Positions 18,142 through 26,402 of a stretch of DNA of 52,430 bases are shown piece after piece. The notes under the pieces were generated by a model. It was not told the DNA's origin. It made no database searches and worked only from the letters and a program-made list of their open reading frames with translations. The DNA is from Candidatus Hodarchaeum mangrovi (GTDB lineage: Archaea > Asgardarchaeota > Heimdallarchaeia > Hodarchaeales > Hodarchaeaceae), in assembly GCA_016839515.1 (NCBI GenBank), contig JAEOUE010000138.1:1-52430 (forward strand), given 5' to 3'. Every line of letters begins with the position of its first letter. Position 1 is the first letter of the stretch. Position numbers and translations under genes: made by a program.

Positions 18142-18885
18142 TTAAAGTAGATAGTTCTTTTTGGTTCCATAAATTATATCTTTAGCTTCTTCTAAATGAG
18201 ACTGAAAAAAAATCTCATCATATTTAGGTTCAGAAGAAGCCATAATCTGAAGAACACCTGTTGTCCGAAATCCCCCACGATTCAGGGCTGTAATTAGTTC
18301 CCGATCAATTGATGGACAAACAATGGAATAAAAAATGATTTCATCAAGAGAATAGGCATATCGTTCCCATATTTGGTTTTTTTCAAGAGAATTAATTACT
18401 CTTTTTCTTACATACTTCCAATTTTGGGTAAGTTCAAGCTTTATACGATCGATTAATAATATTAAAAGGTCAATATTACTATATATTGTCCGAAATGAGG
18501 AAATAACAGCAATAGGATAACATGGAGTATTTTTTTCATCGTGATAGACTTCTAACTCATCTTGACTAAAACTAAAGGGAACTAAAATATAATAACCCCG
18601 TATAATAACTATAATTTCACTTGTTTCTGGATCCTCACCCCAAAGAGTGAAAAGACGCGCACTTTTAGGATCAATATCAGGTATATCAGTAGCCCAACTT
18701 TGAATATTGGTAAAATCAAGATGGATTGGTCCTAAATCGGCAAGAACTGTTGCAGCATCGACACTTTTCGTTTGATAATATCTATCGATAACCGATTTAA
18801 GCTCAAATCGAACAAGACGATCCCTTTCAATGGAATGCTGACGCCCATCATAAAACCGTAGATTTTTAATTGTTTCCGTACTCAT
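18142..18885 (-). CDS. Hypothetical protein
   Basis: Not recognised. A cytosolic protein of about 247 residues with no signal or membrane helix. Features: a basic N-terminal part (RFYDGRQHSIERDRLVRFELKS), a central beta-rich part (ARLFTLWGEDPETSEIIVIIRGYYILVPF) and a helical C-terminal half (DLLILLIDRIKLELTQNWKYVRKRVI). A longer frame opens with TTG at 18930, but that codon abuts the start of the divergent phosphoesterase; the ATG at 18885 leaves about 48 AT-rich bases between the two genes and is preferred. Its 3' end is six bases from the convergent GNAT-TPR gene. Confidence 0.6.
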   Translation of the reverse strand: MSTETIKNLRFYDGRQHSIERDRLVRFELKSVIDRYYQTKSVDAATVLADLGPIHLDFTNIQSWATDIPDIDPKSARLFTLWGEDPETSEIIVIIRGYYILVPFSFSQDELEVYHDEKNTPCYPIAVISSFRTIYSNIDLLILLIDRIKLELTQNWKYVRKRVINSLEKNQIWERYAYSLDEIIFYSIVCPSIDRELITALNRGGFRTTGVLQIMASSEPKYDEIFFQSHLEEAKDIIYGTKKNYLL

Positions 18886-18933
18886 AGGCTTCAACCCCAA
18901 AATATTTAATTTTAAATTAATCGATTCCAATTG

Positions 18934-19518
18934 ATGAAAATACTTCTAAGTGCTGATTTCCACGGAGATTTTACACGACTTTTTCAGATTGCCAAGAATG
19001 CGGATATTTGCCTCTGTACTGGTGATATATTTGATTATCATCAATATCCAAAAAATTTTTCCTTTCCTATACCTTTTTATAGTATTAGAGGTAATAAAGA
19101 GATTTGGGGGGCCAATAACTTGGAAAGCAGATTGCATTCTTATAATAATTTCCATTGGTTACAAGAGTCTTATGATGAATTAATCGAATTAACTGGAATG
19201 TCTTTATTAGGAATTAATCACAATGAAACAAATAAATTACCTTCAAAAGAATATGATATGGTAATCTCTCATCAACCTGCGTACGGGTTTGCTGATCAAT
19301 GTAGTGATTCTTTCCATATAAAAATGATTAAGAATTGCGGAAGCAAAAATATTCGAAGATTAATAGATGAAAATCCTCCCAAGCTTTTTATTGCAGGTCA
19401 TGTGCACTATTTTCAACACCAAATAACTGATACGACAATATTTTATACTCTCGGACCAGCATTGACAAATCCTGTTTTAATACTTGATAAAAACAAGATA
19501 AAATTGTTTAATTATTAA
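18934..19518 (+). CDS. Calcineurin-like metallophosphoesterase
   Basis: Di-metal phosphoesterase, 194 residues, cytosolic. From the ATG start all family motifs are present: Asp8-x-His10 (SADFHGD), Asp31 (CTGDIFD), Asn54 (RGNKE), His in ISHQPAYG and the final Gly-His-x-His (AGHVHYF). Length and order match small YfcE/YkuE-like or archaeal 2',3'-cyclic phosphodiesterase-type members. A TTG three bases upstream is a possible start, but the ATG gives the family's usual MKILLSADFHGD. It is transcribed away from the hypothetical gene at 18142-18885, and its stop touches the stop of the convergent small membrane protein. The substrate cannot be inferred. Confidence 0.88.
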   Translation: MKILLSADFHGDFTRLFQIAKNADICLCTGDIFDYHQYPKNFSFPIPFYSIRGNKEIWGANNLESRLHSYNNFHWLQESYDELIELTGMSLLGINHNETNKLPSKEYDMVISHQPAYGFADQCSDSFHIKMIKNCGSKNIRRLIDENPPKLFIAGHVHYFQHQITDTTIFYTLGPALTNPVLILDKNKIKLFNY

Positions 19519-19806
19519 TTATGGTTGGTTTTTAAGGTCACGATAATATTTAAGAATTTCATCTATTGTATCTTTTCCACCAAAACCGAGAAGGAAACCA
19601 ATAAAAAGCCCAATTAGGGGATCCGTTAGTTGTAACCATGTACTAATAATCAATCCGAGGATAATAGCTAAAACAGCTGAAACAGCGAATTTTGCTTCGA
19701 ATTCTAACTTTTCTTGCTTTATTTTAGTTTTACGTAGATATTGAGAAAGAAATCCTCCAACTGCTCCTATAACTGATCCAATAATAATTGATAATTCAAA
19801 TTCCAT
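19519..19806 (-). CDS. Small two-helix membrane protein
   Basis: Unrecognised membrane protein of 95 residues. An N-terminal hydrophobic segment rich in Gly (IIIGSVIGAVGGFLSQYL, about 7-24) is followed by a charged stretch, then a long hydrophobic hairpin (AVLAIILGLIISTW and LIGLFIGFLLGFGG, about 44-77), and a soluble tail DTIDEILKYYRDLKNQ. GGTGA stands six bases ahead of the ATG, which supports translation. Its stop codon directly abuts that of the convergent phosphoesterase. Function unknown; the Gly-rich helices suggest oligomerisation. Confidence 0.65.
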   Translation of the reverse strand: MEFELSIIIGSVIGAVGGFLSQYLRKTKIKQEKLEFEAKFAVSAVLAIILGLIISTWLQLTDPLIGLFIGFLLGFGGKDTIDEILKYYRDLKNQP

Positions 19807-19946
19807 ACTTTTTCACCATTTTATGATGCATATTTAGAGATTTATGACAAATTCATCCTTTTTTAAAAGAAATTTATTTCTAGGAGAAGCTTTTTATCCT
19901 ACTTAATAAGATCCTCAGTAAGATATGCGAAGTATACGTATTAAAA

Positions 19947-20165
19947 TTACAATTTTTTATTAAAAACAAGTTCTAACGTATGTTCTATTCCAAATTCAGG
20001 AGAGGTTCTAATTGATCTTTGAACGTTTAATAAAGAAAGTCCTAAGGGTATAAAAATTTTACATATTTCCTTCTCTGAGTATCCTCGAGAATACATTATT
20101 TTACCCATAATATTAACAATAGTTTTTGTATCTAGATCCTCTTCAGGCTCAAATGGTTCATTCAA
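19947..20165 (-). CDS. Small hypothetical protein
   Basis: Unrecognised 72-residue soluble protein with an acidic beginning (EPFEPEEDLD) and helical remainder; the segment TIVNIMGKIMYSRGYSEKEICKIFIPLGLSLLN looks like a helix-turn-helix-like pair but lacks a clear match. No good Shine-Dalgarno precedes the ATG, which lies directly after the decayed methyltransferase. It may be real or a fragment of the same decayed region. Confidence 0.4.
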   Translation of the reverse strand: MNEPFEPEEDLDTKTIVNIMGKIMYSRGYSEKEICKIFIPLGLSLLNVQRSIRTSPEFGIEHTLELVFNKKL

Positions 20166-20293
20166 AGATAGATAGAAAAAACCTTAATGTTGTAAGGAAT
20201 GTACAATTCTTTTTGCTGCAGTATTGAATCTTGGGGTGTCAAATAGAACCATTGAACACTATGTTAAAACGCCTCCAAATTTGGCTTCAAAAT

Positions 20294-20584
20294 TCATTTC
20301 CAACCTAGATAATTCCGAAATTCTGCATTTGGAACATTCTATCTAGCAATTTGAATCATACAGGAAGATATATCAATTCCAATAACAGAAAAGTTACTAT
20401 CGACAAGAACTTTAGCAAAATGAATTCCAGTACCTAAACCGATACCTAGAACTCGACATTTTGGTTTCAATTGGCCATAAAAATAGTCAAAAGTTTTAGT
20501 AAGTTTACTATGTCCACTTGTAGCATAATGATCTGCAACACGATTCCATGCGATTCGATTTAATTCCACAATATCTTGTTTCAT
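20294..20584 (-). pseudogene. Broken class I SAM-dependent methyltransferase
   Basis: An N-terminal methyltransferase fragment (MKQDIVELNRIAWNRVADHY, then motif I VLGIGLGTG and motif II VIGIDISSCM) is cut by TAG at 20339-20341 after about 81 codons; such enzymes are usually 200-260 residues. Reading past the TAG in the same frame gives NVPNAEFRNYLGWK, exactly the segment expected next in this family, before a TGA at 20294. Further remnants such as FNIVFNGSI can be read in another frame downstream. So this is a decaying gene with several lesions, not a short functional protein. Start chosen at the ATG before KQDIVEL. Confidence 0.7.
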
Positions 20585-20620
20585 GATAATAAACTTAATC
20601 AGAATCAATCAAAATGCTAG

Positions 20621-22855
20621 TTACCAGGTAGAAACTACTTTTTTTAGATTGTCAATATTCAAATAATCAGTTGTAAATGCTTTTTGCTGCATTTTTTTCG
20701 ATAAATAATGGTCATAGCGTTCTAATAGAAACTTCTCATTTGAATCAATAAGGTCTTTAGGGGAATTAACTGATTTTACAATGTTTTTGAGAAGCTCTGT
20801 TAATTCAGAAGGATTATTGATATCCTCAGAATCAAAGGTTATGAAATACGGTTCAGGATCAATTCTGGGAGGTGGACGAACATGAGAAATACCATAATCC
20901 TTTCCAATAAATCGCAATATACGATGTAAAGTTTGGTACTCTATAGTCCCGACCCAAGGAAATAAAGCAAACCGTTTTCCAGACAATTTGAACACAACCT
21001 CAGTGTCCAAATGATTTTTCGATCCCCACGTCCGAGCTTCAGTAATCCGTCTTTTTGCACCATCTTGAAGATAACCATAAAGGGTATTTTCAAGTAAAAT
21101 CGAACGCATTTTTTGCAGAACTTTAGTGTGAGTATCAGGACGGCGGCCAGGCCAGACATAGAAAGCACGTTCAATTTTTTTTACCAAAAGAAGCTTTTGA
21201 TGAGGATGAATTTCCGTTACTTCCCATGCATCACCAGCAATGAGAACAGTTTCACCAGGAAATAACATTCGATCAATGTGACCGAGTTCTCGTAAAGTGA
21301 CTTCTTCTTTAATGCTGAATTCCACAGAATAATCACGAAAAACAGCATAAAAACGAAAATTTCGAACAATTTTTTCTCCTGTTAATCCAACAATTAACCC
21401 GCCATCTTGTAATTGTTCAATATGATTGATAGAAATCAGATGTTGGATTAAATCACGGAAAGTATTTTGATTGACATATTTGAAGGGTGATAAAGTTAAA
21501 ACACGGTGAGCTAAGCTTGCAGGTGATAGCTCCCCACTACTGGCAAGAATACTCATGGTTTGATGATACAATAGACTAATCGGAAATTTTAGCTGAATCG
21601 CAGGTTCAATCCATTTTTCTTCTAAATAGAGCTGAATTATACTAATTGTCTGTAAAAAATACCATGGAAGTGTTCGGGTAAAGGAAACTTTCTCTGAAGG
21701 AGGGTCTTCTGATATGACAAACATCATTTCAGAAGGCTGATTCAAGCGTCGTCCCGATCGCCCAAGGCGTTGTACAAAGCTTGATACGGAAGAAGGAGCA
21801 AGCAGTTGAATAATTCGTTCGATTCCTCCGATATCCATACCTAATTCAAGAGTTAAGGTTGCAGCAGTAACATGAGGTTCATCATCATCTTTCATAAAGG
21901 TTTCAGCTGATTCACGAAGCAAATTAGCGATGCAAGAATGATGAACGTGGTATCTATCAGGATATCCACGGTGTAAAGCAATCTCTCGAAGTCCTCGTGT
22001 TACCAATTCTGTTGCTTCTCTTGTATTAGAAAAAATAATCACTTTCTTACCCAATGTATTTTCAAAAATATACCGATGTGAAGGGAGAGCCTCCCCAAAA
22101 ATAGGTAGAGTTTCTCTTGTGGTGGCTCCGATCCAAGTTGGTTCAAGAAAGTGTTCTACTGCCAATCTAATCTTTCGGGGTGGTTCAACAATATCAGGAA
22201 CAATGACTGGAATATTTGTGCCTGAAGCGAGCCAATTTGCTGCATAGGAAGGATCCCCAATTGTAGCTGATAAACCGATTCTACGGGGAATACGGTCAAT
22301 TTCCCGTGAAACCCTCTCCAATTGAGCTAAAATTTGTCGGCCACGATCACCACCCATAAAACTATGAACTTCATCAATTATTATAAATCGTAAATCCCCG
22401 AAAAGTCTGCATATTTCTAGTTTTTTGTTAATCAAGATACTTTCGAGGCTTTCAGGAGTTATTTGTAGTATGCCACGAGGATTTGCCATTAATTTATTCT
22501 TATGACGTTGATCAACATCACCATGCCATCTATATACAGGAATATTAGCCTCTTTTAAAAGGTTTTCAACTCGTTTAAATTGATCATTAATCAATGCTTT
22601 TAAAGGTCCAATATATAAAATACCAAGGCTAGAAGCTGGGGAAGCATCTAATAATGTTAATGCTGGAAGTAATGCTGCTTCTGTTTTCCCTGAAGCGGTA
22701 CCAGAGCATAATAATAAGTGTGAATCCGAGTCAAAAATGGCTTTTGCAGCTTCAATTTGGATTGGACGGAATTCTTCCCAACCCTCTTGATAAATCCATT
22801 CTTGAATCCAGGGTGTAAGACGGGAAAATTGTTCAGAACCAGCCAAATTTACCAA
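20621..22855 (-). CDS. Lhr-type superfamily 2 helicase, copy 2
   Basis: ATP-dependent nucleic-acid helicase of the Lhr/BrxHI kind, 744 residues. Motifs in order: Q-like region WEEFRPIQ (27-34), Walker A SGTASGKT (51-58), DEVH followed by SFMGGDRG, motif III GLSATIGD, motif IV IFSNTREA, motif V AATLTLELGMDIGG and motif VI QRLGRSGRR. The C-terminal 300 residues contain the Lhr-core hallmarks: GLTGEKIVRNFRFYAVF and LIAGDAWEVTEI. It is closely similar along its full length to the helicase just upstream, with all ATPase motifs intact, and overlaps that gene by seven bases. It is the last gene of the TerB/ATPase/helicase operon. Confidence 0.9.
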   Translation of the reverse strand: MVNLAGSEQFSRLTPWIQEWIYQEGWEEFRPIQIEAAKAIFDSDSHLLLCSGTASGKTEAALLPALTLLDASPASSLGILYIGPLKALINDQFKRVENLLKEANIPVYRWHGDVDQRHKNKLMANPRGILQITPESLESILINKKLEICRLFGDLRFIIIDEVHSFMGGDRGRQILAQLERVSREIDRIPRRIGLSATIGDPSYAANWLASGTNIPVIVPDIVEPPRKIRLAVEHFLEPTWIGATTRETLPIFGEALPSHRYIFENTLGKKVIIFSNTREATELVTRGLREIALHRGYPDRYHVHHSCIANLLRESAETFMKDDDEPHVTAATLTLELGMDIGGIERIIQLLAPSSVSSFVQRLGRSGRRLNQPSEMMFVISEDPPSEKVSFTRTLPWYFLQTISIIQLYLEEKWIEPAIQLKFPISLLYHQTMSILASSGELSPASLAHRVLTLSPFKYVNQNTFRDLIQHLISINHIEQLQDGGLIVGLTGEKIVRNFRFYAVFRDYSVEFSIKEEVTLRELGHIDRMLFPGETVLIAGDAWEVTEIHPHQKLLLVKKIERAFYVWPGRRPDTHTKVLQKMRSILLENTLYGYLQDGAKRRITEARTWGSKNHLDTEVVFKLSGKRFALFPWVGTIEYQTLHRILRFIGKDYGISHVRPPPRIDPEPYFITFDSEDINNPSELTELLKNIVKSVNSPKDLIDSNEKFLLERYDHYLSKKMQQKAFTTDYLNIDNLKKVVSTW

Positions 22856-25056
22856 TCCTTCACCATTTGTTTGAGATGTGGTAAATCTAAGTGATCAAAA
22901 ATGAATGATTTTTGTTGGAGAGTTAATGGAAGATATTCATCAAATTTATTAATCAATAATTTTTCTTTTTCATCATAAAGCATGTGTTCATTTGTGGTTA
23001 TGACTAATGATTGAATATATTCTTCTATTGTTTTAAGATCCATTGGTTCACACTCGAAACGCAAATAATAAGGAGATTGTCCACTAATTTTTGAAAATTC
23101 AAGAAAATTTGGATCACTAGTCTTTAAAACACGTTCAAGAGTCCTATATGCAGTAGTTCCAAGCCAAGGAAATAGGCAATATTTACCTTCTGCTAGCATG
23201 TATAGGTATTGAGAATCAAGATTGACTTCTCGGGCTAATTTTCGAGCTTGATTTAGACGTAAACTAGCACCAGGCTGGAGATAACTATATTCGTTAATTT
23301 CAAAAAGAATCTTACGGATTTTCTGAACAACTCTTGTGTGAATCGGAGCTACATCGCCAGGCCATATATAACGCATTCTACCAGCAACTTTTTTAACTAG
23401 CATTACTCTTTGTTTCGGTAAAGCTTCTTGGACTTCCCACATAAATCCTGCAAGTGGAAACCGTTCTCCTGGAAGTAAAAGGCTTCCTAATTTTCCTATT
23501 TCATTTGCACCTTGTTTAACAGTCCATTCCACAGAGTCCTGAAAAACTGCATAGAAATGATAATTTCTAATGATCTTTTCTCCTTCAAGTCCGACTATTA
23601 ATCCCCCATCCTCTATCTGTTCAATATGCTGGATTTCAAGTAAATGTTGGATTAATTCATTGAAATCATCCTGTGTGATTTTTCGGAAGGGAGGTAATTC
23701 AAGAAGTCGTTTAGCCAATCCTTGAGATGATAGTTCTCCGCTACTAGCCAAAATGCTCATAGTTTGATGATATAATAAACTAAAAGGATAGCTAGGTGGG
23801 GGTAATGGCTCAATCCATTTTTCTTCAAGGTAAAGTTGAATTATTGCAATGGATTGTAGAAGATCCCAGGGAAAAAGATAAGGTAAAGGTTTATTGTCAG
23901 AGGGTTCATCCTCTGAATGTACAAAAAGTATTTCAGAAACATTTGATCGTCTGCCTGATCTGCCTAACCTTTGTAAAAAACTGGTAACAGATCTAGGAGC
24001 ATTAAGTTGAATGATTCTTTCTAAAGTACCAATATCTATCCCTAATTCTAAAGTAATGGTGGCAGCGGTCGTTGTAGGATATATATCTTCTCTCATGCTT
24101 GCTTCAGTACTTTCTCGTAAAGCTCCTGCAATGCTTCCATGGTGTACATGATAATTATCTGGTTGACCTTTTCGTGCAGCTACATCTCGTAATGTAGCAA
24201 TCACACTTTCAGCTTGTTCTCTTGAATTTGTAAATATCAAGCTTTTCTTACCTAAGGTCTGTTCGTATAGAAAGTCAATTGCTGGAGGAATATTCTTAGT
24301 AGATTTAAATATTCGTGTAGCATAAGGATTTAGTTGAGAGGGTATTGGATTAGGATTTATAAAATGCTCTACAGCAAGCCGAATCTTCTTTGTTCCTCCC
24401 CCTACTATTGGAGTCTGAACCTTTTCACTTGTACCTGAGGCCAACCATGTTTCAGCAAGAGAATAATCACCAAGTGTAGCAGAAAGTCCAATTCTCCGGG
24501 GATGATATCCAATTATGGAAGCAATTCTTTTCAATTGACTTAAGATTTGGCTACCCCTATCACTATTCATAAATGAATGAACTTCGTCTATGATTATAAA
24601 TTGGAGATCGCCTAACATTCTTCTTATTTCAAGGTTCTTATTTATTAGAATGCTTTCGATTGACTCTGGTGTTATTTGCAAGACCCCAGAAGGATTTTTC
24701 ATCAGTTTCTGTTTTCGATCTTGGGGAACATCTCCATGCCATCTCCAAACACGGATATTCGCGTCTTCTAATAGACCTTCCAATCTACTAAACTGATCAT
24801 TTATCAGTGCTTTCAACGGGGAGATATATAAAATACCGATTGTTGAGGAGGGTTTTTCATACAATAGAGTTAAAGCTGGTAAGAATGCTGCTTCAGTTTT
24901 TCCTGAGGCAGTACCTGTTGATAGAAGTAAATGATCACTTGAATTAAAAATAACATCAGCTGCAGCAACTTGAATCTCTCGTAACTCTTCCCACCCTGAG
25001 GAATATATCCATTCTTGAATAAACGGAGCAAAACGATTAAAGAGATTATTACTCAT
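22849..25056 (-). CDS. Lhr-type superfamily 2 helicase, copy 1
   Basis: Paralogue of the downstream helicase, 735 residues. Motifs: WEELREIQ (22-29), Walker A TGTASGKT (47-54), DEVH with SFMNSDRG, GLSATLGD, IFTNSREQA, TAATITLELGIDIGTLER and QRLGRSGRR; the Lhr-core segments GLEGEKIIRNYHFYAVF and PLAGFMWEVQEA follow. Its start overlaps the ATPase stop by four bases (ATGA arrangement), and its end overlaps the second helicase, so all are one transcript with coupled translation. Lhr-type helicases translocate 3' to 5' on single strands; here the partner ATPase and TerB protein probably load or direct the helicase. Two copies side by side in one such cassette is unexpected. Confidence 0.9.
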   Translation of the reverse strand: MSNNLFNRFAPFIQEWIYSSGWEELREIQVAAADVIFNSSDHLLLSTGTASGKTEAAFLPALTLLYEKPSSTIGILYISPLKALINDQFSRLEGLLEDANIRVWRWHGDVPQDRKQKLMKNPSGVLQITPESIESILINKNLEIRRMLGDLQFIIIDEVHSFMNSDRGSQILSQLKRIASIIGYHPRRIGLSATLGDYSLAETWLASGTSEKVQTPIVGGGTKKIRLAVEHFINPNPIPSQLNPYATRIFKSTKNIPPAIDFLYEQTLGKKSLIFTNSREQAESVIATLRDVAARKGQPDNYHVHHGSIAGALRESTEASMREDIYPTTTAATITLELGIDIGTLERIIQLNAPRSVTSFLQRLGRSGRRSNVSEILFVHSEDEPSDNKPLPYLFPWDLLQSIAIIQLYLEEKWIEPLPPPSYPFSLLYHQTMSILASSGELSSQGLAKRLLELPPFRKITQDDFNELIQHLLEIQHIEQIEDGGLIVGLEGEKIIRNYHFYAVFQDSVEWTVKQGANEIGKLGSLLLPGERFPLAGFMWEVQEALPKQRVMLVKKVAGRMRYIWPGDVAPIHTRVVQKIRKILFEINEYSYLQPGASLRLNQARKLAREVNLDSQYLYMLAEGKYCLFPWLGTTAYRTLERVLKTSDPNFLEFSKISGQSPYYLRFECEPMDLKTIEEYIQSLVITTNEHMLYDEKEKLLINKFDEYLPLTLQQKSFIFDHLDLPHLKQMVKDW

Positions 25057-26387
25057 ATTTGAAATTCCTCATATTCTGTTCCACTTACTTCATCATCTTT
25101 ATTGAGTGTTTCCTGAGGTCTAAAATCTTCACCACTAATCAATTCTAACAATGTTTTTTTATCTGCTTGTTTTCGTAATTGATTAAGCAAAAAAATGAAT
25201 TCTCTAACGAATTCACGTGGTGTCAGTAATTTATCAGCTCCAATACGGCTGACCATGATTTTTATAAATTCTTGAATCTCTGAATCATTGATTAAAGATT
25301 TATAACTATAATATTTTTCATGAATGACGATAATTTTTGTTAGTAAAACAAAAATTTCTTCTAATGTTAATCTTTCAAGTTTTATAACAGGACCAGAAAA
25401 ATCCTGAATTCCTTCTTTTAAAAAACGACTGCCAACAAGGCGGGAATGTAGTGCTTTGTAGGAATAAAGTCCTCGGCGCTTATCCTCTAAAAATTGGGGT
25501 GTACCTCCAATAAAAACTCCAAGATATTCAGCTTTTCCCTGAAGAGTATCATTATACATTGTAAGTAATTTTTCGTAGTTGTTTACTCTTGATGTAGTAT
25601 GAGTGATCTTATAAAGATTTACTGCCTCATCAAAAAAGACCAATAATCCTTTATATCCTATCTCGGTAACAAAACGAGCCATTAGCTTAATATAATCATA
25701 CCAATTATCATCAGTGATTATAATACTCAAACCAGGAATAGCATTTCGAGCTTCTGTTTTTGTTGGATATTCTCCGCGTAACCACTTTAATGCTGCCTCT
25801 TTAATGCTATCATCTTGTGTTCTGTGTCCATGCCAATAAGTTGAAATGACATTTGCGAAATCAAATCCATGAACTAAATCTTTAATAGTTGATATTGCTT
25901 CGAGAATTTTCTCATCAACTTTCTCTGTAAATAATGTATCTTGTGGTTTAATTCCTTTTGCTACAACTTCACTTTGAATTGAAGATATCCATTTTTCTAA
26001 AATTGCTGTTAAAGCTCCTCCATTGGGTCTTGTTTTTGTCGAAAGGTTTTTCATTAATTCACGATACGTTGCGACTCCCTTTTCCCCTGCTCCAATAAAT
26101 CGTCGTTCTGGGGAGAGATCTACATCACAAACAACAAATTCCTGTTGCATAGCGTAATTTCTGATTAATTGAATCAAAAAACTCTTTCCAGAGCCAAATC
26201 GGCCTATGAAAAACCGAAAACCAGCTCCACCCATTTTGATATTCTCTAAATCTTCAATAATTGATTCAATTTCCTCTCTTCGCCCCACTGCGATATGTTC
26301 TAATCCAATTCTTGGAACGACTCCTGCTGATAATGCTTTAAGAATAGTAGCTGAGACTCGTGATGGAATACGTATATCATGCGACAT
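25053..26387 (-). CDS. DUF2791/BrxD-like P-loop ATPase
   Basis: AAA-like ATPase of 444 residues matching the DUF2791 family, which includes BrxD of type 2 BREX loci and the ATPase of TerB-linked helicase cassettes. Walker A GRFGSGKS (62-69), Walker B LLVFFDE (248-254) running into AVNLYKI, then NNYEKLLTMYNDTLQG and FIGGTPQFLEDKRRGLYSY (around 290-315), all characteristic of the family. The N-terminal VPRIGLEHIAVGRREEI is also typical. It lies 15 bases after the TerB gene and overlaps the first helicase gene by four bases. Likely role: energy-dependent assembly or loading of the helicase-TerB complex on DNA. That role is inferred, as no mechanism is visible in the sequence. Confidence 0.88.
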   Translation of the reverse strand: MSHDIRIPSRVSATILKALSAGVVPRIGLEHIAVGRREEIESIIEDLENIKMGGAGFRFFIGRFGSGKSFLIQLIRNYAMQQEFVVCDVDLSPERRFIGAGEKGVATYRELMKNLSTKTRPNGGALTAILEKWISSIQSEVVAKGIKPQDTLFTEKVDEKILEAISTIKDLVHGFDFANVISTYWHGHRTQDDSIKEAALKWLRGEYPTKTEARNAIPGLSIIITDDNWYDYIKLMARFVTEIGYKGLLVFFDEAVNLYKITHTTSRVNNYEKLLTMYNDTLQGKAEYLGVFIGGTPQFLEDKRRGLYSYKALHSRLVGSRFLKEGIQDFSGPVIKLERLTLEEIFVLLTKIIVIHEKYYSYKSLINDSEIQEFIKIMVSRIGADKLLTPREFVREFIFLLNQLRKQADKKTLLELISGEDFRPQETLNKDDEVSGTEYEEFQI

Positions 26388-26402
26388 TTTGGACTACCTA
26401 TG

